DNA of 64,000 nucleotides from Agarophyton chilense (lineage: Eukaryota > Rhodophyta > Florideophyceae > Gracilariales > Gracilariaceae): positions 806,001 to 870,000 of the forward strand of contig JARGXX010000086.1 in assembly GCA_030374765.1 (NCBI GenBank). The letters are read 5' to 3'. A model generated the notes under the pieces. It was not told where the DNA came from. It worked only from the letters and a program-made list of their open reading frames with translations, and did not search any database. The position numbers were made by a program, and so were the translations under genes. The number at the start of each line of letters is the position of its first letter. Position 1 is the first letter of the stretch. Positions 33,677-43,393 of this stretch are shown piece after piece.

Positions 33677-34720
33677 GATCGCAGGAAGGGACTCTTGCTC
33701 ACAGTAGGCATCCAGGAGATCTTGAGGGATAAAAGTGGTCGGGGTACCGATGACAGATGGGGAGTATCATCTAGCCAGTTCAAATGCACTCAGAATTTTC
33801 GATCCCTGAAATATGTTGGTGAGGAACGAGCATCGGGATATGACGGCCTCAAGGGTTTCTTCGGGGAGTTCTCGAGCTAGACGACAGAAGATATTCTTAA
33901 AGACGCCGTTATTTCTTTCGATTATACCGGTCTTATTAAGACGTCGGGCCGGACGCGGTCGCATAGTGATATCATGCTGCTGGAGGAAGCGCTTCATCGT
34001 CGAAATCTGGAACTTCGGATCTGAGCTTAACCTCGCGGGAGATCGATGTCGGTCGATTCATATCTGTCACATCATATTAGCCATTACCCCTGCCATGCGG
34101 TTCTCGGCGATGCAACGTTCATCGTATGCTGTGCCAGTGTCGATAATATTCAGCAGAATATGTTTCTTACCGTGAAAATCAAACCACATATAGTCGGCTT
34201 TGGTTTCCTGGTTGAAGGCCTCTTTGGTGTGAGAGATGGAGATCTCCTTTAAATGCCTAGGTCGTCTTTTGGAAGCACAAATCTGGCACGCATTAAAATT
34301 TTATTGAAAGCTTCCGCTAGTTCCGGGGTCGATATACCTGCCTTTTCCTAGAGGCTCTTCATTTCGTCGGAGCTTTCATGGGTAAGGCGGTGGATCTTCT
34401 TGGCCGTAGAGTCCAGGTCGATTCCGGATACATGCTATTAAGGAACAGATAGTAGTCATTTGATGGAGAGCAATCTCTACAAGAATGCGTGGGACACCTT
34501 TGTCATTCGTGATATATGTGAGTATTATCCGCGGCGAGGTATCACTAGGACGTTGGAGCACGATATGAGGCAATTCACCACGATTGAAGGTGTCACAATA
34601 CTGCTTAACATCTAAGCCCATAATAAGCGACGATGAACTCGGCACCAAATCGTAAGTCAGAGAAGTAGGCTTTCCATTGATATTAAACATGGTGAAGGTC
34701 CATGAGCATGTTATCAATTT
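33677..34720 (-). pseudogene. Copia protease end and integrase
   Basis: 34376-34717 contains SSSSLIMGLDVKQYCDTFNR, like the end of a copia protease domain. Then KIHRLTHESSDEMKSL gives the H..H part of the integrase zinc site, with the matching C..C in the next frame. MWFDFHGKKHILLNIIDTG and, at 33767-33997, RLNKTGIIERNNGVFKN give the catalytic Asp and Glu regions. At 33677 the frame runs into the gypsy-1 target site and resumes at 14407. Frameshifted in several places. Confidence 0.8.
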
Positions 34721-34871
34721 TGCGTCAAGACAGTCTTGCTCTCATCCATGTAGATATATCTCTCCTGGTTCATCTAGACGTAATGGTATTCCGAGAATTC
34801 CACATAACTTAGCCGCATTGTTGATTCGACCTGCGGAGGTTGGAGGTCCTTCGTCCAATATGGGATTAGGA

Positions 34872-36117
34872 TCAGCTGGGAGCTGATCTGATCCTATCGA
34901 CGAGAAAACGCGAGAGATTGTCTGGAGTGTCTGGTGGCAGGATCATCGAAAGGTTCTTTCGGATAGGCCTCCTCAGTTGCAGGCTTTGAATTTCGACTAT
35001 ATTCAAAGTTAACTCTGGCCGACTTAGAATGACGTTCGCAAGTGGCTGGGCGTGGCGGCTGTGAGCGTACCTTTTGTCAATTGAGTCTGGCTGTCGCGAA
35101 TCGCTTTCGCATCTTCTCTGCGCAGGAAGGTTGATCCTTCCACTAATGTTTTTTTTCCACAGGCACAACAAGGAGAGTACGCCTTGGGACCCTCACCTGG
35201 ACGGATATGACGCTTTCTATTATCCAAACCGAATGGCCTTTTTCCGAGCATGCTACCGAGGGTTGCAGGAGTAGTGACTTCAGTGACTCAGTTCTATTGG
35301 GATATTCAACAGGTATGCGGGCGCTCACTTCACTCACTGCTCTCGTAGCAGCATCGAGGGATATTTTGGGGGGCATTGTACCTTCTTGATTACGAACGAC
35401 TCCAACATCTTCGTAGATCATATCCAGATGGTTCACACAATGAGATAGTGAAGACTTAGCATCGTCAACAGTGCCATTATCAGTACTCGCGGAGTGAAGA
35501 ATGGTAGCTAGTTCATTTCACAGATTTACGAGACTACTGCGTTTAATTGGAAGGATCATTGGCGTCCTGCGTGTTACGAGGGACGCTTCGCTGATAAGTT
35601 GAAGGATTATGTGATTTAGAGTAATTTCCGGTAGTCGAGCGTTCTGGAAAAGGATCATGGCAACTAACTGACTATCTCGCATGAAGATCCCTTTACTACA
35701 GTTGTTGAGGTACAAATTAGCAAGACCCTTGAACCGTCTCGCGTATGTCGTAGGTGATTCCAAATATCCTCGCGTGTAGTTAAGGACATTCTGGAGCATG
35801 CTGATAAGTCGCTTAACACTTTTCGTAGGTGCATCTTCAGCCACTATAGAGATGAATGTGTAGATCATCTTACACTGCAGAGGGTCGGTGAAATCGGGTG
35901 TCAAATCGAGGATCTCTGTCTTGATGGAATGGTCAAGGAGAAATATTGTACACTTGTCGACTGCTAGATAATGGGAATCTCCAAGTGCTGACTGCGTAGC
36001 CTTGGCATGCTTACATCCACCTGCGGCTATGCGAGAGACGATGTGTACCCAGCCAAAAACATTTTCTCGCCAAATGAATTTGTTAGAATCGGCAGTGAAA
36101 GGATGTGGATCAGTCAA
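34872..36117 (-). pseudogene. Copia gag
   Basis: 35518-36117 opens MTDPHPFTADSNKFIWRENV and contains LNYTRGYLESPTTYARRFKG, LANLYLNN, a copia-type capsid pattern. The part 34872-35436 continues in other frames with Cys-rich pieces (SPCCACGKKTLVEG, SVACSEKGHSV) that suggest a decayed zinc knuckle. The copia 5' LTR lies directly upstream at 36153. Confidence 0.68.
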
Positions 36118-36598
36118 TTTCCTGGGAACAGAGCTCAGATCTGGGGCTATAATGTTGTAAAATCGCTGGTCGCCATGAGTCTGATCTTACGAGGATTCAA
36201 GAAGAAAGGTATAATGAGGGAGACGGCTGTAATGGTGGATAGATGAAGAATAGACAGATACGGCCCAAGCCGGTAAATAGAAATTCTCGAATAAGGATTA
36301 CTAGATGGGGAGAAGAGGTTGCGTTCATCAATCTAGGCCGTAAAGTTCCTCCTTTTTCTCTTTCTCTTCGTTCGTCCCTATGATACTTGTTTTCTGCTCT
36401 GTATAAATACTCTTCTGCTTTCTGTCCGCACCACTTCACGTTTTGCTTCCCATTGCCTGCTAGTTGCCCCTGGAGTTCCCCCACCTTTCATTCTCCACGT
36501 TTGGATTGCCATTCTCGTGCTCTAGGCTTTTTGCATGTAACACTCCCGTGCTCTTGTCTCGTTGCATTACCAGTTTTGGTTTGTGGTTGCATTCACTT

Positions 36599-39425
36599 CA
36601 GTCGGTGATTTCTTGATTTCAAATGGCATTTTGGGAAAACATGCCGTTGTACCGAATTGGAGATCGTTGTTGCCACACCCCAAAACCCTCCCCATCACTG
36701 CTTGAATCGTTACGTTCCCGTTTGACCCATAATATCCACACCATATTCGCTATAGTTTGACCACTCATCATACGACGCGCCCGCCACCGCTGTGGACGTA
36801 CAGTTAGTACTTTCTAGTACTGGAATATTCTTGCACTTTCAGAAGAGGCATAATAGTGGAAACGGGGAAACGCGTTGCAGCAAATCCAAGTTCTTCCCGG
36901 AGCGAGTACTGGACTGTTTGCTTTGCTTGTGGTTCATGTATCTCTCGAAAAACAAGCAAACTCTTCTCGTTTACACCGACAAAGTTACAGAAGCGTGCAG
37001 AAGTCGATACAGATTTAGTACCTAACCCATTTTGTTCAATTGACTGCACAATATCGCAAAACATATGGCGATTCTCTCATCGTCTTGGATGACACAGATG
37101 TATTTGTGATCATGCTTTGAAATCCTGTCATTCATGGTAGAGGTGTATCGCACGTCTTAAATGGTACTGTGCACGATGTCGACACAGATATAGAGAAGCT
37201 TCAAGAAATGGGGGGTTAAGGTGCAAGCTTAGCAGCTTTATACTCCATCACTGGGTGCAATTTTTTGCCCTCTTTCTATGGAGTTACTCATGAACTGTTT
37301 TGGTTACCGTTCAAGGTCCTACTCAGACAGTATGGTGGTTCGCTGAACCCTTCTATTTTGAATGGACAGCTGAAGCTGGATGTGCCTTCGTGTGTCCTAT
37401 TTCTCACGAAGCACGGAAAGAAAAACTTCTGTAATAAAAGACAAGCAGAAGTCAACCATGAAGGAAGAATTGGAAAAAAGGGTTTCAATGAGCGAGAGTT
37501 GAACAAATTGCGGAAGTCTTTTTTTGTCTCGGTGAGTACACTTGGATCTTTGAACTGGCGAACGGAGGTCAGAAACTTTGTCGCAGATGAAGCTGCTTGC
37601 GCTAATGAGCTGCTACCAGATCCTTCTCATTTTCAGTTCCATTGGCAAAGAGCCGTTTTCATAGCTGCCAAGTACTGAGGAAGAGCTTCTGAAAGAAATG
37701 TTTCTCGAGAGTTTGTCAGAGGATGTAACTGGGATGAGGGATACAATGAAGATGGTAATGTGGTAGTTGACCTTCAAGACAATGTGACTAGGGTACAGAA
37801 CCGTATAAAGAAGGTTACCACCTGTTGCAACTGCAAAGGCAATTGCTCCACGAGGCGATAGGCGTGCCGCAAAACATCTTTGAGCTGTATTCGCTGCGGT
37901 TGCAATGACGATAGATGTAAAAATCGTAGTATCATAGGCCTAAAAAAAATATTGAGGCAGCTGCGACAAAATTGTCTCCTGCTAGAGCCACATTGCAAAC
38001 TCTTCAAAGAATTGAAAGTGCATTCGAAGCGGCAACTACGTTGCGTCCTGAGCGACATGAAGGGATTGAAATTGGTGCATGTTAAAGTTCACGAACCTTA
38101 TCGCATGACACATCCAGAATTGAATGTAACGACTCCCAAGAAGAATAAGACATAATTGACTTACTTCAAGGTTTTGAAGAACAGAACAAGTCTCCAAAAG
38201 AGGGAAAAATGTAAGGAAGGGATAGCATTCAACCGTTGCCGCTATTTTACCTCATCTAAATAGCTTTCCAACATCACTTTCCTCCCTCTCATGTCATGTG
38301 AGAAAGTGCAATTAAACGCCTCGCCATGTGAAACGAAGTCTTCACAGATATGAAGGTTGCGTTTTATCCATAACGGGTAGAAATTTTCAGTATCACATAG
38401 AAACTTGTAATTCAGTAGGTACTCCCTGTTAAAACATAGAAATATGCCAACTGATTAAAACATGTAACGCTCACGCTTCAGATGATAACGGGAAGTAAAA
38501 TCTGTTGGTTTATAAACAAAAATGACGAAACATGGGCGATAATTAGCAATTGCACTTCACTAAACAGGCTCTCTATAGGTTTGAACATTCCATTTAGCTT
38601 CCAAAGAAAAAAAGCACAAGAAAACAATATGTTTTTGTTCGCTGCACACCGTTTTCCAGAGAATGGATAAGCTCTTAAATGAAACATACATCAAATGGAG
38701 AATTTATAGCACACTCTTCTATTCTTCTCCCTTGAGACTATCATGCATTCAAACTACTAAATAACACATCTGCACTGTCGACACTACAGTATGACCGAAC
38801 TATTCCACTTTCATTAAAAGAATCTGCAAAACGTTCAGTGGATAACTGACTTGTTAGCAATCTGAGCTTTTCAAAACTAGGCAGGGCGACCCCCGAAGTA
38901 ATTATGTAATTAAAAACCAGTTTACGATGCAGTGCAGTGAAAACTGCTGACAAGAAAAGATCACAATTCTCTTCTGGCATAGAAACGGTAATGCATTTGT
39001 TTGCACCAGTAATTTCCTTAACGGCCGCCTCTGTTTATTCAGTATCCAGAGGTTTAGAACAGCGGATGTGTATCTTCCCTAAGTTTGCCGTAATATAGAC
39101 GCCCAGCAACTTGTTCGGCCGCAAAAGACAATTTAAGTAGAGATGGGGTGCTTTTTAGCAGCACATTGCATGGAGGTGCACTTGACAGTTCTTGCACAGA
39201 AGAACAACCCCAAGAAGAGGTGGGTTCGTAGTGTAGAGAATGATTGTCCCACTCGCGGGACCCTTATCGGCGATGACATGACCGTTTGCACTCTCGGTTC
39301 ATGTCACGAGTGTCCAAGCTCCTCCAAATACAGTTACATTTGAGCAGGACGAAATGCCTCAAATCGCAACAGGATTTAGCGATTTGTCAATAAATATTTC
39401 AAAACACGCAGCATGTCACCGACTG
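36599..39425 (+). mobile_element. DNA transposon remnant, Academ-like, in the copia LTR
   Basis: 2827 bp with terminal inverted repeat CAGTCGGTGA...TCACCGACTG and flanks ACTT (36595-36598) and TCTT (39426-39429), consistent with a 3-4 bp target duplication; the empty site in the other LTR reads GCTT. The left half carries a decayed gene with a FEN/XPG-like segment and a CXC-like Cys domain. Academ elements are known for XPG-type nuclease domains and 3-4 bp duplications, which fits, but no transposase core was recognised. 38160-39410 shows only short frames. Confidence 0.6.
37030..37960 (+). pseudogene. FEN/XPG-like plus CXC-like domain gene of the DNA element
   Basis: Reading across shifts gives GDSLIVLDDTDVFVIML at ~37072-37122, then LYSITGCNFLPSFYGVT, then LLPDPSHFQFHWQRAVFIAA near 37610-37670, and finally VTTCCNCKGNCST, a stop, ACRKTSLSCIRCGCNDDRCK at ~37825-37925. 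The DTDVxVxxL plus TGC(D/N) pairing is the pattern of a PIN/FEN-like nuclease module found in transposon-linked proteins. The C.CK..C...C.K..L.C...C.C...C.N spacing resembles the TSO1-type CXC fold. Several stops, so dead. Confidence 0.6.
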
Positions 39426-39504
39426 TCTTGTGGTCATTTCACAAGTCCTTTCTGCTCGTTGTCACTGTGGCACTGTGTCATCCCGACACCATTAGTCTGA
39501 TAAC

Positions 39505-40059
39505 TGTAACTCAAGAAGCACTTATCGGATTTTGGTGCAAGGGATATGTTTTTGAAACCACTTTTACATGTTCCAAAAGATATGCTTCTGAAATGTTTCT
39601 GGCTCAAGGGTTGTATTTGGTGAACAATCTCACTACACGAAATCTCTCTTTGACGTTGGGTTTGGCAAGAGATATTTTTGAAACGCACTGTACGTATCCG
39701 CCTTGTTTGGACTCCATCAAATCTGCCGTGATGGTTCGCCGACGAAGTGGTCGTTGGTGTCTCATTTCAATTCTAGATTCCGAATGCACTGTACTTGCTA
39801 TGATGCGGTTGCGTCTCATGCTTGTCATTTCTCTTGTGATTGCGCGAGTGCCACATCTTTGCCAACACGCCTCACCAGCATAGGAGCGACTTAACATTTC
39901 CTTCACACCGCTGGGAGTCAGGGTCGGGGCGGCAGCCTTCTATTGACCCTCTACAAACCGGCTCTAGATTTCGTAGTTATCTGGCTAGAGTGCTTCCTGC
40001 GCTGACGCAAGTCTCTATTACAATTTCTTCGGAACATAATTTCTATTTCTGAGAATACC
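39505..40059. other. Intergenic DNA upstream of SEC10
   Basis: No gene. Diverged copies of GATATGTTTTTGAAAC occur at about 39543, 39582 and 39671. The promoter of SEC10 must lie in this stretch; no clear TATA box seen. Confidence 0.4.
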
Positions 40060-42981
40060 ATGGATTCGAAACATGGGCATCTTGCAAGTTCAAAGGAACC
40101 ACAAGCCTTTCGAATTCGTAGGCCGTCGAATCGCGAGTCTGCAATATACTCCAACTCCTTTGCAACTCAAGAATCTTCGCCTCTGGCAAAGTTTCAGTTT
40201 CGAAGAGAAAGAGACAGTTTCCAAGAGCCAACATCTTGGCTTGAACGAGGCGAACTTAATTCAAGAATCTTCAATGCTCATGATTTTCTTCAACGCTCCA
40301 TTCTGCACCGACATGATCGCAATGGAGCGAAGATCCCGCATCTACCTATGCTCGACTCTTCCGTTGAAGCTGATGCGGTCCTAGCGCTGCTGGATACCGT
40401 AGAAACCACTTTGAGAGCCCATCGGGACGAATCGGTTGGCGAAGAACTTACTGCTCGCGACAAATTGAAACGAATACTACTCGGGTCTTCAAAGAAAAAA
40501 GAGGAGTTAGGCAGTGCCGCTCGCAAAGTTCGTGCAAATGTGACAACTTTTGGAGCGGCTGGAAAGCAAGCGGTTAAGTCACTACAAGAAGGAATCCTAC
40601 ATTTGAATTCACATATATCATCGCTAGCCTCGCTGGTGGAGGCTAGGGACCTAGTCGCGTTGCTTACCGATCAAGCATCCGAGCTCGATGCTGTACATGT
40701 TAGCAAACTTCTGGCAAAGGCATCGAGGGTTTTGAAAGAGAATCCAATAAAGGAATATTTGGCGGTTGGCGAGCTTGATGAAGCAAAGTCCGAGATCGAC
40801 TCATGTCAAAGGGAACTCGTGGAAAGCGTTTTTGACTGGATGCGTGAGGCCGTAGATACATCGAACAACAGAACGGTTAGAGACTGTGCGCTTGCGGCTT
40901 CGGAACTTGGTGTGTACGATCGGTTTGTCAAGGAGTACGTCAGGCACATAACCTCTACGGATGAGGAAACTATTTCGACTGAATGTCTGTCTGGGGACGC
41001 CAGAAATGTCCATCAGCTATTTAAAGCGACATGTAATGATGCAATCAGTGTCTTCCGTGGCATGATCTCGACTATAGCTGACACTTTCACGGATCCATCA
41101 ATGCCATTGGGCATTCTTATTCGGTTGATCACGGAAAAAAAGGTCAATTCTGTAGCAATGAAGATCTTCAATGAGACCAAAACGAAAGTAGAGAATAACC
41201 CGGAGAACGCATCGAAGCTCTATGAGGCGCAAGACCGCAAGAAAATGGAAGCGCACTCGAGGAGCTCTGGGACTTCTGCCTCACATGAAGGGTCATGCTA
41301 TTTTTATCTGCCGAAACTTGAAGACAGCAACGAGACACAGCGCCATGAACTCATGCAAAAGAAAAAATATCTTGTTCTTTCTGCAGACGTGTTTAAAGAG
41401 CTGGCCAAATTTAGAGTTGACGTTCTAAAGACTAGTCGTGATCTGGACCAAGCTGTTTTAGACACAGTAATCTCAGCTCTGGAAGGACCACATTACCTAT
41501 TTATTTGTCGACAGTTTCGATTCTATCTTGAACTGGAAAAGAAATGGATTGAGGATCAATTGGCAGTTTCGTTCATTGAAATAGCCTACATTGAAGCAAG
41601 CATGCAGACATTGGCGCCTAGGAAGCATAGTGACCCGAAGATGTTTCATCAGTATGTACGATTTTACAATGACGCAACTGCGAAGTTCAAGGGCATTACT
41701 TCAACGGCCATTGATTTGATCTGGGAAGCTATAGATCGTTTGTCTGATGTTGTAATAGCTCTCACCCAGGGGTCAATGGATGGATTCACTGAAAAAGGTT
41801 TGGAAACTGGATCTTCTTTTCGAATGGACTTAATAACAGGGTTGTCAAAACTAGACTTCAAAATTTCATCCCCAGATTTTGAAACAATGGATACTCTCCT
41901 TGAAATGAACTGGGATCAATTAAAGAAGACAACGAAGAATGGGAACGACGGACGGGAAGCAGGGGAAACCCCGGTGTTAACAAAACTTATCGCAGATGTT
42001 AGTAGTGTTATCCACGACATACTGAGGTGTCTGCTAGTTGTATACGTTGCGAATGCGGAAACCGTGTTACAAGCAGCAGCTCCTTTGCTACCGATTTGCA
42101 AGGAAGATGCCATAAGGGAGCAGATATGGACACCAACCTCATCCCCACTGACAGCCTACTGTATGGCTGTTGAGAACCTTTCTCAGGCGAACGAGCTCAT
42201 GGCAAACTTCTTGCTGAACCTGAAAAACACTCGGAGTACTACCATGGAATCGGACTTGTGTATCGAGCCGGAACCAAGTCTGTGGCCTTTTGTTTCGCAA
42301 GAGACAAGAGACTTACTACACTCTGAATTGAACAGTGGCTTAATCGAGCTTGGAGCAGAAGCCCATCAAGGCGTGAAGGCATCAATTCGTGCTACACGTC
42401 TCCGTTTATCCGCAATACTCGCTGTTCCAGAAGCAACGGAAGGGTACACTAGTTTTAACGAACATGACCGCGCCTTGTGCGACAATTTCGAAGAAAGACA
42501 AGAATTTTCGAGCATTGCGAAGCCCAAACCAACGGAATCCTTCGTCGAAGTGTCCAATTTTTTGGAAAATCATATCCGTTTCATAGTGAAGAACATCAAA
42601 GATTGTAATCGAGACTTCGTTTTGACAGAAGTAGGGTCCCTCACTCGAGATGTCATCTTGAAATGTTGGTGCAGAAGCCAACGTCCCATATCCTTAGCAG
42701 GGGCAATGCAGATGATCGCAGATAGCCGAGTTATCTTAAAACCATTCGAAAAGCATGGGGTGTTGGCTGAAATTCTTCGTTGTCTACCATCGCTACCACA
42801 GCTGTTTTTGGAAACTGCTGATGAGCTTTGGACATGTATCGAATGTACAGCACTGGCTGATGTTGACGCCCGGATACTGGTGAGTTTGCTTAGAAAGAGA
42901 CCCGATTCCGAATCTAGAGAGATCACCAGAATATGTCAGGCGTTAGGGGCAAACGAAGATATTCTCACAACGGGAAGATAG
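40060..42981 (+). CDS. SEC10: Exocyst complex component Sec10 (EXOC5)
   Basis: 973 codons, one exon. Sec10 is a rod-like subunit of the exocyst, which tethers secretory vesicles to the plasma membrane. The N-terminal ~110 residues are Ser/Arg-rich and unlike the family. Next comes a helical part with AVKSLQEGILHLNSHISSLA. The stretch EAKSEIDSCQRELVESVF followed by TVRDCALAASELGVYDRFVK and EYVRHI matches the Sec10 pattern (SKIxxxYxDLExxL, then L..F..Y..C+..Y+...). FTDPSMPLGILIRLITEKKV corresponds to the P..V+..L++++F..K+ segment. The C-terminal DARILVSLLRKRPDSES resembles the D..+L.SF..LR.D end. Length is above the usual 700-870. Sequence is diverged, so a different exocyst-like rod subunit is a remote alternative. 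Confidence 0.72.
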   Translation: MDSKHGHLASSKEPQAFRIRRPSNRESAIYSNSFATQESSPLAKFQFRRERDSFQEPTSWLERGELNSRIFNAHDFLQRSILHRHDRNGAKIPHLPMLDSSVEADAVLALLDTVETTLRAHRDESVGEELTARDKLKRILLGSSKKKEELGSAARKVRANVTTFGAAGKQAVKSLQEGILHLNSHISSLASLVEARDLVALLTDQASELDAVHVSKLLAKASRVLKENPIKEYLAVGELDEAKSEIDSCQRELVESVFDWMREAVDTSNNRTVRDCALAASELGVYDRFVKEYVRHITSTDEETISTECLSGDARNVHQLFKATCNDAISVFRGMISTIADTFTDPSMPLGILIRLITEKKVNSVAMKIFNETKTKVENNPENASKLYEAQDRKKMEAHSRSSGTSASHEGSCYFYLPKLEDSNETQRHELMQKKKYLVLSADVFKELAKFRVDVLKTSRDLDQAVLDTVISALEGPHYLFICRQFRFYLELEKKWIEDQLAVSFIEIAYIEASMQTLAPRKHSDPKMFHQYVRFYNDATAKFKGITSTAIDLIWEAIDRLSDVVIALTQGSMDGFTEKGLETGSSFRMDLITGLSKLDFKISSPDFETMDTLLEMNWDQLKKTTKNGNDGREAGETPVLTKLIADVSSVIHDILRCLLVVYVANAETVLQAAAPLLPICKEDAIREQIWTPTSSPLTAYCMAVENLSQANELMANFLLNLKNTRSTTMESDLCIEPEPSLWPFVSQETRDLLHSELNSGLIELGAEAHQGVKASIRATRLRLSAILAVPEATEGYTSFNEHDRALCDNFEERQEFSSIAKPKPTESFVEVSNFLENHIRFIVKNIKDCNRDFVLTEVGSLTRDVILKCWCRSQRPISLAGAMQMIADSRVILKPFEKHGVLAEILRCLPSLPQLFLETADELWTCIECTALADVDARILVSLLRKRPDSESREITRICQALGANEDILTTGR

Positions 42982-43393
42982 AAGGAGGTCTTTTCAGATA
43001 AGTGAACTCTCACTCTGAATCTTCCCGGTTCAGGGGGTGATAGATTGCCATTGATCTGCTGTGAAGGTTGAGTTTAGACGCGCAACTCCCCAGAAGAATG
43101 GAGAAATGAAAAGGGCCAAGATTATGCCGGTTCCAAAAACTGCCTGGTTTTCTCTTTGGCCCGTAATTCAGGCCGCTCATAGTGAGAAATCCAAAGACCA
43201 TTCCCGAATGTCAGAAGCAGTGCGAAGGACAACAGCTAGTGGTGCTTTGTACAGGTGTTTTGGTATCCTTATGTGTATGGTTCGTTTTTGGTTACACTCA
43301 GAGAAGCCTCGGCTCTGTTATTCAACCTCCGTCACGCTGGGCTGCTAATGAAGCTGAAGTAGGATCCTAGTTTGTCGCGAGGGGAAGCAGATA

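Larger units (their letters stand above)
10439..39504 (-). mobile_element. Ty1/copia retrotransposon, minus strand, broken by four insertions
   Basis: Read from right to left: LTR (36153-39504, interrupted), gag, protease, integrase, reverse transcriptase, RNase H, polypurine tract, LTR (10439-10952). Flanks are TGTAC (10434-10438) and TGTAA (39505-39509), a 4/5 match to a 5-bp target duplication. Insertions are a solo LTR at 11542-11987, a solo LTR at 12615-13278, gypsy-1 at 14413-33676 and a DNA element at 36599-39425. Removing them and one copy of each duplication leaves about 5.85 kb, normal for copia. Integrase and reverse transcriptase frames join correctly across the gypsy-1 target duplication. 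All domains contain stops or frameshifts. Confidence 0.88.
36153..39504 (-). repeat. Right (5') LTR of the copia element, split by a DNA element
   Basis: 36153-36598 and 39426-39504 together match the left LTR (10439-10952). The join falls inside TTGCATTC(G/A)CTT|GTGGTCATTTC of the left copy. The break holds the element at 36599-39425. Confidence 0.82.

Noticed and set aside
39413-39906. Frames of 156 codons (+) and 100 codons (-)
   Set aside because: The plus frame starts in the DNA-element end and copia LTR; neither has domain features.
43182-43370. Small membrane protein or first exon of the lipase gene
   Set aside because: Contains a hydrophobic stretch, but there is no ATG, in-frame stops lie upstream, and no convincing splice sites join it to 43394.
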